Origin: Leptolyngbyaceae cyanobacterium JSC-12
GTDB taxonomy: Bacteria > Cyanobacteriota > Cyanobacteriia > Leptolyngbyales > Leptolyngbyaceae
Assembly (NCBI GenBank): GCA_000309945.1
Contig: CM001633.1
Span: 2,576,292-2,640,291, forward strand
Reading direction: 5' to 3'
DNA: 64,000 bases
A program made the translations under genes and the position numbers. The notes under the pieces were generated by a model. That model had not been told where the DNA came from and searched no databases. It worked only from the letters and a program-made list of their open reading frames with translations. Below are positions 26,388-35,317 of the stretch, piece by piece (within the stretch, counting starts at the first letter, position 1; every line of letters begins with the position of its first letter).

Positions 26388-27080
26388 ATGCAGACCGAAG
26401 CGTTTAGTGAGCTGTTTCCACTTTTAACTGCTGCTAACCCGGAAACACTGGAATGGTTACTCTCCGTCGCTGTGGAGCATGAATATCCGGCAAATCGCGC
26501 AGTGTTGATGGAAGATGCCTGGGGAAATGCCGTCTACTTCATTGTCTCTGGCTGGGTTAAAGTTCGTCGATTGTCTGGCGCGGGTGAAGATAACGTCGTC
26601 ACGCTAGCAATTCTTGGGCGAGGAGATTTTTTTGGCGAAATGGCAATTCTAGACGAATCTCCCCGTTCCACCGATGTCATTGCGCTGTCGCCTGTTAAAC
26701 TCATCAGCATTTCAGCCCAACGTTTTATCCAAACTCTCTTTAAGGATTCACAGTTGCATCATCGGATGTTGCAACTAATGGTGCGCCGATTGCGGCAGAC
26801 GAACGTGCGGTTTCAGTTACGGCATCAACCCCCTGCAGTGAAACTTGCCAACACCCTGGTTGGTTTAGCCGAAAGTTATGGACAAGAGTCTGCCAATGGC
26901 GTTGATATTTTTAACATCCCAGCAAAAGATTTGGCCGATGTGAGTGATATTGGAGTAGAGGAAACTACCAAAATCATGGAAAAGCTGGATAGCAAGGGTT
27001 GGATCAAAACGGACGCGGCAAATCAAGTGATGCACATTCTCAATACTAAGCAACTCATGCATCTTGCTGGAAAGGTTTAG
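26388..27080 (+). CDS. Crp/Fnr-family transcriptional regulator
   Basis: 230 residues. An N-terminal cyclic-nucleotide-binding beta-roll (about 25-140) contains YFIVSGWVKV, GRGDFFGEMAILDESPRSTDVIA and the dimerisation helix. In the phosphate-binding cassette FFGEMAILDESPRSTDV the Glu, Arg and Ser/Thr needed for cAMP contact are present, so ligand binding is plausible. A C-terminal helix-turn-helix (about 165-215: IPAKDLADVSDIGVEETTKIMEKL) follows. I recognise similarity to a widely conserved cyanobacterial cAMP-binding regulator, but not well enough to name it. Start ATG 26388; no strong Shine-Dalgarno sequence. Confidence 0.88.
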   Translation: MQTEAFSELFPLLTAANPETLEWLLSVAVEHEYPANRAVLMEDAWGNAVYFIVSGWVKVRRLSGAGEDNVVTLAILGRGDFFGEMAILDESPRSTDVIALSPVKLISISAQRFIQTLFKDSQLHHRMLQLMVRRLRQTNVRFQLRHQPPAVKLANTLVGLAESYGQESANGVDIFNIPAKDLADVSDIGVEETTKIMEKLDSKGWIKTDAANQVMHILNTKQLMHLAGKV

Positions 27081-27120
27081 TGTTAGAGTCGCTAATGTTA
27101 ATACCGGAGTAACCCTGGGA

Positions 27121-28983
27121 ATGAATCGCGAGGTGTGGGATTCAGAGCAATCAACAGACATCGAAAGTGTAGAACTGCGGGATTCTAGCCTTTTCCCAGC
27201 AGAAGTTGCGGATACTCCAACGCATCCGTTTCCACTGCGATTGTTTTACCAGGTTGCGATGCCGAATCCAGCTTCACACCTGTTTGAGGTTTCGTTGCAG
27301 GTAACTGGCTGGCAAGGAGATAAATCGGGTTGGCTAGATCTCAAAATGCCTGTTTGGACACCGGGTTCTTATCTGATTCGGGAGTATGCTCGTCATTTGC
27401 AGGATTTTGTCCCTACAACTTCATCTGGTGAGGTGCTGGAATGGCATAAAGCAGGAAAAAATCATTGGCAGGTTAATGCTCAAGGTCATACCAACTTGAC
27501 AATTCGTTATCGAATTTATGCGAATGAATTATCTGTTCGAACAAATCATCTCGATCTGTCCCACGGTTACTTGAATGGGGCAGCCGTTTTTCTGTATATC
27601 CCAGGGTATGAACATTGTGCGATTCGGGTCGCGATCGCCCCGCCCCGGACAGATTGGCAGGTGATCACTGCATTACCTGCAATTGAGGGAGAGTCTTATA
27701 CGTTTGAAGCTCCAGATTTTGACACCCTGGTTGATAGCCCCTTTGAAATTGGCAAGTATCGTTTATACGAATTTGATGCAGTTGGTAAACCCCATCAGCT
27801 AGCAGTATGGGGTGAAGGTAACTTAGAGCCAGAGCCACTGTTACTAGATATCCAGCGCGTGATTCAGGTAGAAGCCAATTTGTTTGGTGGGTTGCCGTAT
27901 GATCGCTACCTGTTTTTACTGCATCTCTCCTCTCAAGGATTTGGTGGCTTAGAGCATAAAAACTGTTGCTCTTTAATTTATCAGCGGTTCGGATTCCGCA
28001 ATAAGGAAAAGTACGATCGCTTCATTCAATTGGTTGCCCACGAATTTTTTCATTTGTGGAATGTCAAACGCATCCGCCCCAAGGCCTTAGAAACCTTTGA
28101 CTACGAGCAGGAAAACTACACTCCCTCCCTCTGGTTTAGCGAAGGCACCACTAGCTACTACGATCTGGTTATTCCCTACCGGGCAGGTGTGTACGATGTA
28201 CGGACTTATCTAACGGCCTTAAGCAAAGAAATTACGCGCTTTTTAACGACACCAGGGCGCATGGTTCAACCGTTAGCAGAATCGAGTTTTGATGCCTGGA
28301 TTAAGCTCTATCGGCAGGATGCCAACAGTCCAAACTCACAAATGTCCTATTATTTGAAAGGCGAAATGGTGTCGTTATTGTTGGATCTGCTGATTCGAGA
28401 ACGACACAGTAATGGGCGATCGCTGGATGATGTGATGCGCCAGATGTGGGAGAAATTTGGCATTCCGGAGGTGGGTTTCACTCCAGAAGACCTGCAACAG
28501 GTGATCGAATCGGTGGCTGGCATCGACTTAAGCGACTTTTTCCGGCGATTTCTGCACACAACGGAAGAATTGCCATTCGATGAGTATTTGGAACCGTTTG
28601 GCTTGCGGTTGCATGCAGAGGGAGATAGCTCACTGCCATATCTGGGTTTGACGCTAAAAACCGAGAATGGGCGAGAAATTATCAAGTTTGTGGAAAGTAA
28701 TTCCCCTGCCCAGCGGGTTGGCATGGATGCAGGTGATGAATTGCTGGCGCTCAATGGTATTCGAGTCACTGCTGACCAACTCAACGATCGCCTGCGGGAC
28801 TTTCAACCGGGCAATCTGGTACAAGTTGCCTTTTTCCATCAAGATGAACTGCGCCTGACGATGGTGACACTGGGCGATCCGCGCCCCACCCGCTACCAAC
28901 TGGTGCCCTGCGATCGCCCCACCCGTAAGCAAGAACAAAGGTTTCAAGGCTGGCTTGGCGTCCACCTATCTGATCTTCAATAG
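27121..28983 (+). CDS. M61 family metallopeptidase (glycyl aminopeptidase-like) with PDZ domain
   Basis: 620 residues from the ATG at 27121 (GGAG 11 nt upstream); the frame is open to 27064 but that would overlap the Crp/Fnr gene. The N-terminal beta domain (about 45-215) contains MPVWTPGSYLIREYARHL, a strong M61 hallmark. The gluzincin active site is HEFFHLWNVKRIRP (HExxH-type) with the third zinc ligand Glu in WFSEGTTSYYD. A C-terminal PDZ domain (about 510-600, with KTENGREIIKFVESNSPAQRVGMDAGDELLALNG) completes the usual architecture. Family members remove N-terminal Gly or Ala; no signal peptide is evident, so it is likely cytosolic. Confidence 0.9.
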   Translation: MNREVWDSEQSTDIESVELRDSSLFPAEVADTPTHPFPLRLFYQVAMPNPASHLFEVSLQVTGWQGDKSGWLDLKMPVWTPGSYLIREYARHLQDFVPTTSSGEVLEWHKAGKNHWQVNAQGHTNLTIRYRIYANELSVRTNHLDLSHGYLNGAAVFLYIPGYEHCAIRVAIAPPRTDWQVITALPAIEGESYTFEAPDFDTLVDSPFEIGKYRLYEFDAVGKPHQLAVWGEGNLEPEPLLLDIQRVIQVEANLFGGLPYDRYLFLLHLSSQGFGGLEHKNCCSLIYQRFGFRNKEKYDRFIQLVAHEFFHLWNVKRIRPKALETFDYEQENYTPSLWFSEGTTSYYDLVIPYRAGVYDVRTYLTALSKEITRFLTTPGRMVQPLAESSFDAWIKLYRQDANSPNSQMSYYLKGEMVSLLLDLLIRERHSNGRSLDDVMRQMWEKFGIPEVGFTPEDLQQVIESVAGIDLSDFFRRFLHTTEELPFDEYLEPFGLRLHAEGDSSLPYLGLTLKTENGREIIKFVESNSPAQRVGMDAGDELLALNGIRVTADQLNDRLRDFQPGNLVQVAFFHQDELRLTMVTLGDPRPTRYQLVPCDRPTRKQEQRFQGWLGVHLSDLQ

Positions 28984-29009
28984 GCTCCTGCCTTTTAATC
29001 AGGGTTTGT

Positions 29010-30383
29010 ATGACTAGCTACCAATTTCCGAGTAATTTTCTTTGGGGAGCCGCAACTTCTGCTTACCAGATTGAGGGTGCAGCCAATGAAGATGGGCGTA
29101 AACCAAGTGTGTGGGATGTGTTTAGTGCTCGTCGGGGACGGGTGTTGCATGGTGACACGGGTGCTGTTGCCAATGATCACTATCATCGTTATGAGAGCGA
29201 TATTGCCTGGATGGTAAAGTTGGGCATCAAGCACTATCGCTTTAGCATTGCCTGGCCACGGGTGATTCCTGATGGGCGGGGACAGGTAAACGAAACAGGC
29301 GTCGATTTTTACCGACGTCTGGTTGATCGCTTACTTGACAATGGCATCACACCCCATGCCACCTTATTTCACTGGGACAGTCCTCAAGCACTGGAAACCA
29401 AATACGGCTCCTGGCGCAGCCGAGAAATTGCAACGGATTTTGCAGATTATTGCACAGCAGTAGTGCAGCGGTTGGGCGATCGCATAACGCACTGGATGAC
29501 CCTCAACGAAATTGTTTGCTTTACGCACATGGGCTATGACGTGGTTCAAACACCTCAACACGCTCCTGGCACTCGTGTGCTGCGTCGTAAGGATGTCTGG
29601 CAGACCTCCCATCATGCGTTGCTGGCTCATGGGCTGGGGTGTCAGGCAATTCGTGCCGCTACCCCCCAGCCCTGCTTGATCTCGCTGGTTGATAATCCCT
29701 CAATTACTGTGCCACTGACTGAATCTGCTGCAGATATTGCCGCGGCTCAACGAGCATTTCATGTGAATTGGGCGAATGGAGGGATTATTTTTCCGGCATT
29801 AACTGGAGCTCACAGCGATGTGCAATGGCAGCAGCTTGGCAACGATGCCCCAGATATCCTTCCTGGTGATCTGGAAATTATTCATCAGCCAATTGATGCG
29901 CTTGGGCTTAATATCTACACGGGAACTTACGTTCGAGCCGCGAACAATCCTCAAGGTTTTGAATTTCTCAACTATGCTAAGGGCTACCCTCGGCTTCATA
30001 TGCCTTGGCTATGGATTGTTCCGGATGCGATTTACTGGGCAGTGCGCCATATTTCTGATATCTTGCAACGCCCGGATTTACCCCTGCTGATTACAGAAAA
30101 TGGTTGTGCTGCTCAGGACGAAGTGACTGCTCACGGTGAAGTTTTGGATACGGATCGAATTTTATATTTGAGAGAACATTTGCGATCGCTGCACCGGGCT
30201 GTAACAGAAGGGTACCCAGTTCGAGGATATTTTGCCTGGAGCTTAATGGATAACTTTGAGTGGTCTTGGGGATATGCTCGCCGTTTTGGGCTGCTCTACA
30301 ACAACTTTCGCACACAACAACGAGTTCCCAAAGCCAGCTTTCACTGGTATGCCGAATGCATTCGACAAAACCGCGTGGTTTGA
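29010..30383 (+). CDS. GH1 family beta-glucosidase
   Basis: 457 residues, a full-length glycoside hydrolase family 1 enzyme. The N-terminal signature FLWGAATSAYQIEGA is followed by HYRFSIAWPRVIP. The acid/base Glu167 lies in TLNEI and the nucleophile Glu363 in LLITENGCA. The sugar-binding block SLMDNFEWSWGYARRFGLLY is near the C-terminus. The likely role is hydrolysis of beta-glucosides or cello-oligosaccharides in the cytosol (no signal peptide). It starts 26 bp after the M61 gene on the same strand and may be cotranscribed; it converges with two small genes on the other strand. Confidence 0.95.
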   Translation: MTSYQFPSNFLWGAATSAYQIEGAANEDGRKPSVWDVFSARRGRVLHGDTGAVANDHYHRYESDIAWMVKLGIKHYRFSIAWPRVIPDGRGQVNETGVDFYRRLVDRLLDNGITPHATLFHWDSPQALETKYGSWRSREIATDFADYCTAVVQRLGDRITHWMTLNEIVCFTHMGYDVVQTPQHAPGTRVLRRKDVWQTSHHALLAHGLGCQAIRAATPQPCLISLVDNPSITVPLTESAADIAAAQRAFHVNWANGGIIFPALTGAHSDVQWQQLGNDAPDILPGDLEIIHQPIDALGLNIYTGTYVRAANNPQGFEFLNYAKGYPRLHMPWLWIVPDAIYWAVRHISDILQRPDLPLLITENGCAAQDEVTAHGEVLDTDRILYLREHLRSLHRAVTEGYPVRGYFAWSLMDNFEWSWGYARRFGLLYNNFRTQQRVPKASFHWYAECIRQNRVV

Positions 30384-30393
30384 AGAGTTCAAA

Positions 30394-30594
30394 TCAGGCG
30401 GTCGCTTGCACCTCTCCCTGTGCCAGTGCTTCGATTAACCGATCAATCAAAACTATCTCAGCTTCGCTCATTTCTTTCGAGTCTAATAAATTAAGCAGTT
30501 TGCGTTCTACGGCCATTGGTAGTAAGCCTGTTTCAAGCACCTGAGTGATTGTTTCAATTAATTGCATATCTGGCTGCACCTGATTTTCTTGCAC
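30394..30594 (-). CDS. Small hypothetical protein, related to its upstream neighbour (66 aa)
   Basis: 66 residues from a GTG start 5 nt after the stop of the upstream gene, which suggests translational coupling. Helical; the C-terminal half (LLNLLDSKEMSEAEIVLIDRLIEALAQGEVQ) aligns by eye with the upstream neighbour (residues 29-62), sharing the pattern L-x2-L-x-D-x3-S-x2-E-x4-DRL-x2-A-x3-G-x-VQ. The two look like tandem paralogues. No motif of known function. Converges with the GH1 gene, 10 bp apart. Confidence 0.55.
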   Translation of the reverse strand: MQENQVQPDMQLIETITQVLETGLLPMAVERKLLNLLDSKEMSEAEIVLIDRLIEALAQGEVQATA

Positions 30595-30599
30595 GTTAT

Positions 30600-30815
30600 C
30601 TACACAACAGTGGAAAGGTCATTGACTACTTGCACATATCCTTTACGGATGGCATAGAACAGTCGATCCAACGCTTGCATCTCATCAGAAGTCATAGAGT
30701 TGTCACATAGCGCTGCCAAAATGCCATACCGATCTGCTAGCGTCAGCTTGCGAGTTGTCGAAGCCTGAGCAAACAGTTCAGAAAATGCGTAAGGAAGCAA
30801 CTGGTGAGAAACCAT
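30600..30815 (-). CDS. Small hypothetical protein, first gene of a two-gene unit (71 aa)
   Basis: 71 residues from ATG 30815, chosen because the conserved-looking sequence begins MVSHQLLPYAFSELFAQA; the frame is open up to 31067, but the extra 84 residues are of low complexity and not protein-like. All-helical. TLADRYGILAALCDNSM followed by DEMQALDRLFYAIRKG resembles the downstream neighbour and, from memory, a small cyanobacterial family of unknown function. Neighbours: divergent from the broken nucleoside permease, 261 bp apart. Confidence 0.6.
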   Translation of the reverse strand: MVSHQLLPYAFSELFAQASTTRKLTLADRYGILAALCDNSMTSDEMQALDRLFYAIRKGYVQVVNDLSTVV

Positions 30816-32054
30816 GATGAACATTAGGAACTCGATGGTTCTAATATCGCTTTCCTGCCTGGCGATTCCAGTGATAGACCCTGGCTTAAATTCGTGACAT
30901 GTTGAGGCTAGACGGGTGATGGATTGGCATTGCAGCGGGTGACGGAGATCACGGGGAAGTCCGGTAGAGGAATGCAGCAACGGTGAAAAGGGAATTAGCT
31001 GTACCAGGCTGTCGCGCTCGCGGGTTGCCACTATTGGAGGGATACTAAACAGTGAGCCTCTGAACAAGCCTTATCTATGAAGCGAAATCGATGGTTGCCT
31101 GTTGTTTCGCCAGTGGCGGCGATTGCTCTTGCCCTATTGATGGGCGCAGGTTTGATTGCGATTGCGGGAGTCAGTCCACTAAAAGCCTATTCGGTTCTGT
31201 TTAGTGAGGCATTGTTGAACTACTACGGGATTGGCAATACATTGACGAAAATGGCACCGCTCTTGCTCGCCAGCTTGGGGGTACTGATTGCCCTCAAAGT
31301 GGGACAGTTCAACATTGGCGGCGAAGGACAAATTTACCTGGGTGGGTTAGGCAGTGCAGTAATTGGGCTATATGTGCAGGGATTACCTGCTCTCATTCAT
31401 ATGCCGCTAGCGTTGCTAGGAGGCTTTGCTCTGGGTGCACTGTGGGGCTTCATTCCCGGTTATTTGAAGGCAATGCGAGGTGTCAATGAAGTAATCACAA
31501 CCTTGCTGCTCAACTACGTTGCCCAAAACCTGATCAGCTACTTGGTGAGTGGTCCTATGCTGGAGAAAAACGCTCCCAGTCCTTTTAGTCCACCGATCGC
31601 TCCCTCTGCCCAATTACCGATTCTGTTACCCCAAACCCAGACCCATGCTGGGATTGCTATTGGGTTACTGGCAACGGTAATTGTGTGGATACTCCTGGCA
31701 TTCACGCCTTTTGGTTACCAGATTGAAGCAGTTGGACAAAACCCAATCGCTGCTCGGTATGCGGGGATTCCTGTTCGCCGCACAATTATCGGGGCAATGG
31801 CAGCAGCAGGCGGATTGGCAGGGTTAGCAGGAGCTGGTGAGGTAATGGGCTTAAAATATCGCCTGTTTGAAAACTTCTCCCCTGGTTATGGGTTTGATGC
31901 AATTGCGATCGCCATTCTCAGTCGTGGCAATTTGGCAGCCGTGGTTTTGATCTCGCTATTTTTTGGAGCACTCCGCAGCGGTGCTAGTGTCATGCAGCGA
32001 AGTGCAGGGGTGCCCGTCACGATTGTTTATGCCATTCAAGGTCTAACCGTTTTA

Positions 32055-32060
32055 TTCATT
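32055..32060. repeat. Left target-site duplication of IS copy 2 (TTCATT)
   Basis: TTCATT directly precedes the IS terminus CACGACTTGG and reappears at 33517-33522. It differs from the duplication of copy 1, so the two insertions were independent. Confidence 0.9.
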
Positions 32061-33516
32061 CACGACTTGGCAAGTTACCCAGAAAGGAAAAAGATAAGCA
32101 GAAAATGTAGGAGACGTTAGCCGTAGCCGTATCATGCTGCCCTTTGTCGCTGTGCCATCGACGATTGCTCAAGAGTTTGGGAAATATCGAGACCTGTTCT
32201 GCCGAGGCGCAGGCTTTGAGCAGGTGAGTCGCTATGTGACCGGATTGCTGTTGAGTGAGAACAAAACCTTGCAAGGGATTGCCGGACAATGGGTAGCAGG
32301 TGGGGAGGTCGGCGGACGAAGAGCGATGCACGCAGCGGTGTTTGAGGCGGGCTGGAGGAGTTCAGAGTTAATGTCCCATCATCGTGCTGTGATAGCCAAA
32401 GAGCATCAGGGGCGAGGGCGAGAAGTCATCAGTCTGGATTGGACGCTCAGCCATCACGATTGGGGCAAGCAGATCTTTGGGGTGAAGCGATCCTATGATT
32501 ATGTGGAACATCGGATGAGTTGCTTTCAAACGGTGGTGACGGCGACGATTGCGAACCGCCACCTAATTGATGGGATTGACGTGGTGGTGCAGTTTCCAGA
32601 TTTTTCAGTGGCAGAACGGGAGTATCTGAAGGTGACGGCAAAATCCCACTATGACGATTTAGACCAAGTGCGAGAACGACTGATTGAGATGTTGCATTAT
32701 CACAAGAATCGATTGGAGTATCGCAAACGCACCGAGATTGCCGTCGAGATTGTGCGCCAAGTGGAAGCGGAAGGACAATTTCCCACCGCCGATTATGCGT
32801 TTGACAATGGGGTGTTGACTGTTGAGTTAACCACCATGATTGAGTCCGCAGGAAAACACTGGGTGAGTGAAGTTGAAAGTTCTCGCAACATCTTGTGGAA
32901 TGACCAATGGCAACGGGTAGATGCGATTGGTTTAGAACTCAGAATCCATCACCCAGAGAGCTTTCGCCCGATTCAAGTCACTTGCCGCAACGGCGAAACG
33001 AAACCGATTTGGGCATTTACCAAAGTCGTGCGCCTCAAGAAGTTTGGACGCAAGCGATTGGTCATCGTCCACGAGCAAGCAGATTTACAAGACCCACCTC
33101 GCTTCCTGCTCACCGATGCGTTGCATTGGGAAAGTGGGCGAGTCATGCAGACTTGGAGTTATCGATGGTCCTGCGAGGTCTTTCATGAGGTGAGCAAACA
33201 GCACACCGGGCTAGAGTCGGCTCAGGTGCGGAACGAGGAAGCGGTCAACCGTCACTTCCGTCTTAGTTGCGTGGCGCAGTCGATTCTGCAACGGACTGCC
33301 TGTTCTGGCGCACAATCTGAACGATTTGAGTTTGCTCAAGGCAAGCAAACGGTGGGACAGAAGCTCTATACCCTCACTCGTCAAGCCTTTGATGATTTGC
33401 TGCAATTCATTGTGACGCGATGTTCTCACGGACATACAAATGAACAGATTTTACAAGCTCTCCTCCCCAGTTGATTGGCGATCGTTTTTTCTACTTCGGT
33501 AACTTGCCAAGTTGTG
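32061..33516 (+). mobile_element. Insertion sequence, copy 2 (1456 bp)
   Basis: Same length, termini and encoded proteins as the copy at 8411-9866. Terminal repeats are CACGACTTGGCAAGTTACC and the complement of CACAACTTGGCAAGTTACC. Flanked by the 6-bp duplication TTCATT. It sits in the same orientation as the permease gene it interrupts. No sequence difference between the copies was noticed in the parts compared by eye. Confidence 0.96.
32134..33474 (+). CDS. DDE transposase of IS copy 2
   Basis: Product is identical over all 446 residues to the transposase at 8484-9824, including the R344/E348/K355 signature and candidate Asp residues 102 and 220. Intact, so either copy could supply the enzyme for both. 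It begins inside the disrupted permease gene and may be read through from that gene's promoter. Confidence 0.9.
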   Translation: MLPFVAVPSTIAQEFGKYRDLFCRGAGFEQVSRYVTGLLLSENKTLQGIAGQWVAGGEVGGRRAMHAAVFEAGWRSSELMSHHRAVIAKEHQGRGREVISLDWTLSHHDWGKQIFGVKRSYDYVEHRMSCFQTVVTATIANRHLIDGIDVVVQFPDFSVAEREYLKVTAKSHYDDLDQVRERLIEMLHYHKNRLEYRKRTEIAVEIVRQVEAEGQFPTADYAFDNGVLTVELTTMIESAGKHWVSEVESSRNILWNDQWQRVDAIGLELRIHHPESFRPIQVTCRNGETKPIWAFTKVVRLKKFGRKRLVIVHEQADLQDPPRFLLTDALHWESGRVMQTWSYRWSCEVFHEVSKQHTGLESAQVRNEEAVNRHFRLSCVAQSILQRTACSGAQSERFEFAQGKQTVGQKLYTLTRQAFDDLLQFIVTRCSHGHTNEQILQALLPS

Positions 33517-33522
33517 TTCATT
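33517..33522. repeat. Right target-site duplication of IS copy 2 (TTCATT)
   Basis: Second copy of the duplication; sequence beyond it (GCCATTAGCC) resumes the permease frame exactly. Confidence 0.9.
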
Positions 33523-33727
33523 GCCATTAGCCTTGTCTTGGAACGACGCCTCACCCTCAAACTTAACCAACTTGCTGCTTCCACTCTTTTAACTTCCGAC
33601 TCCTAATCTGGGCAGGCAGATGCAGCTTTGATTCCAAGTTCAATCCACGATCCCAAATTCATAATCCCAAATCCTACTGCCTCTCTGGTATAGATTGAGG
33701 TGACTCATTCGTTAATCTGGATTCTGT

Positions 33728-34666
33728 GTGAGTAATTCCCTGACTTTTGTTTCTGATTACCTTGCTGCCAGTTTACGCCTATCAGTGCCCTTAGCGTTTG
33801 CTGCTCTGGGAGGATTGTTTTCCGAACGTTCTGGCGTCCTTAACATTGCGCTAGAAGGAATGCTGCTGACGGGAGCATTTGTGAGTGCCGCAGTTACCTT
33901 TTACGCAGGCAATGGATGGATCGGCATTTTGGCAGCGATCGCAGCAGGTGGTCTAATCGGGGTGCTCCATGCCTATCTGAGCGTGACGCTGCACGTGAAT
34001 CAACTTGTCTCAGGGTTAGCTATTAATCTTTCAGTCGCAGGGCTTACAGCATTTGGCTCTCGCTTAGTGTTTACAACCGAAACCACCCAGAAGCTGCCAG
34101 GGATTGAAACTATCGCGCTCCCCGGACTTAGCCAGATCCCCATACTAGGAACCCTCTTGTTTAATCAAGATTGGCTGGTGTACCTGTTGTTGATGTTGAT
34201 TCCTTGTATTACCTACCTGCTGTTTCATACTAGTTTGGGACTCACTCTGCGAGCAGTTGGCGAATATCCCAAAGCTGCGGATACTGCTGGAATTCGGGTT
34301 GGACGAGTGCGCTATCTTAGTGTGATTTTAAGCGGCTGTTTAGCAGCATTGGGGGGAGCTTACTTGGTGCTGATTCATGTGCGTTTCTTTACGGAGGGGA
34401 TCAGCGCAGGCAAGGGGTTTATTGCATTGGCGGCATTGATTTTTGGACGTTGGCATCCTGTTTACACAGTGCTTGCTTGTTTTTTGTTTGGTGCCACCGA
34501 AGCCCTGCAACTTCGGGTTCAGGCGTTCAATTTGAATATTCCATACCAACTTTTAACAATGTTGCCTTATGTGATTGCGCTGTTCGCTCTAGTGGGGTTA
34601 GCAGGAAAATCAACGCCTCCTGCCGCGTTAGGGATTCCTTATGTCAAGGAAAGCTCAGAAGATTAG
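33728..34666 (+). CDS. Nucleoside ABC transporter permease (YufQ/BmpC-type), second subunit
   Basis: 312 residues, GTG start at 33728. About eight to ten transmembrane helices. FAALGGLFSERSGVLNIALEGMLL is the diagnostic segment of the second permease of the BMP-type (purine nucleoside) importers; LRAVGEYPKAADTAGI is the coupling-helix region that contacts the ATPase. In the undisrupted ancestor it lay 121 bp after the first permease, probably in one operon. With the partner broken by the IS, and with no BMP binding protein or ATPase gene visible in the window, this subunit is probably idle unless another locus provides a partner. Confidence 0.9.
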   Translation: MSNSLTFVSDYLAASLRLSVPLAFAALGGLFSERSGVLNIALEGMLLTGAFVSAAVTFYAGNGWIGILAAIAAGGLIGVLHAYLSVTLHVNQLVSGLAINLSVAGLTAFGSRLVFTTETTQKLPGIETIALPGLSQIPILGTLLFNQDWLVYLLLMLIPCITYLLFHTSLGLTLRAVGEYPKAADTAGIRVGRVRYLSVILSGCLAALGGAYLVLIHVRFFTEGISAGKGFIALAALIFGRWHPVYTVLACFLFGATEALQLRVQAFNLNIPYQLLTMLPYVIALFALVGLAGKSTPPAALGIPYVKESSED

Positions 34667-34810
34667 CCCGATCTGGTCTAGAAAAGCTGGCTTAAATTTG
34701 TTAAGTAATGTAATGTGCTCAATCGCTGCATAAACAGTCGGTTGTTAACTGAATAAATTTGTGTAGATGCTCTTACCTGAGGGCTAACTTTACATTCAGA
34801 AATCCTTGCT

Positions 34811-35200
34811 ATGAAATACGGATTGTATGCTTTGTGGGTATTGGCTGTTGCGATGATCGCCCCCCTGTCACCTGCGATCGCTCAAGTTGCAGAAGAACCA
34901 ATTTCTGCCGCAGTTCAAAAACAAACCGATTCTTTTTTTGCAAAGCCATTGGAAATTGGACAGTCTGAGGCATCCTCCAGTCACCACTCTTCAGCAACTC
35001 GAGAGAGATTAACCAGCGTTGCTAACTCTATTCAAGCCAAGCCAGACAATAGTTCGGCACAACCAAGTGTTTCCAGCGATTTAATCCCTAGAGACTTGAT
35101 TCGCACCTCATCCAAGGTTCTTTCAGATTCTCATCCACTTGAAGTGTTTCAAAGCTCGACGCCCAACCGCAGCGTAGGCATCAATCTCAACAAACTTTGA
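34811..35200 (+). CDS. Secreted hypothetical protein (129 aa)
   Basis: 129 residues. A signal peptide is clear: MKYG, a hydrophobic core LYALWVLAVAMIAPL, then SPAIA-QVAEE (cleavage near residue 26). The mature part is Ser/Gln/Pro-rich and predicted disordered, with no Cys and no recognised motif. It lies 144 bp after the second permease gene and 117 bp before a sensor-kinase-like gene. Function unknown. Confidence 0.5.
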   Translation: MKYGLYALWVLAVAMIAPLSPAIAQVAEEPISAAVQKQTDSFFAKPLEIGQSEASSSHHSSATRERLTSVANSIQAKPDNSSAQPSVSSDLIPRDLIRTSSKVLSDSHPLEVFQSSTPNRSVGINLNKL

Positions 35201-35317
35201 GAATATGGAAAAAATATTAAGAAACCATCAGCCTCTTGAGAAAAATATTGAGATTTGTTACAACTTCTAATAGGGGAACTGTCTCCTGTCTGTTCACTCT
35301 CAGAGGTTTTGGGCGTT

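Larger units (their letters stand above)
31077..33606 (+). pseudogene. Nucleoside ABC transporter permease (YufP/BmpC-type), interrupted by IS copy 2
   Basis: The reading frame from ATG 31077 runs as a polytopic permease with FNIGGEGQIYLGG and GVNEVITTLLLNYVAQ, the hallmarks of the first permease of BMP-type nucleoside ABC importers. After residue 328 (32060) it enters IS copy 2 and picks up 20 aberrant residues. Past the IS, sequence from 33523 to 33606 continues in frame (AISLVLERRLTLKLNQ) to TAA. Deleting the IS and one TTCATT copy leaves 1068 nt, 355 codons plus stop, with no other lesion, so inactivation is due only to the insertion. The missing end is the last transmembrane helix and cytosolic tail; partial function of the truncated form cannot be excluded. 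Confidence 0.92.
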
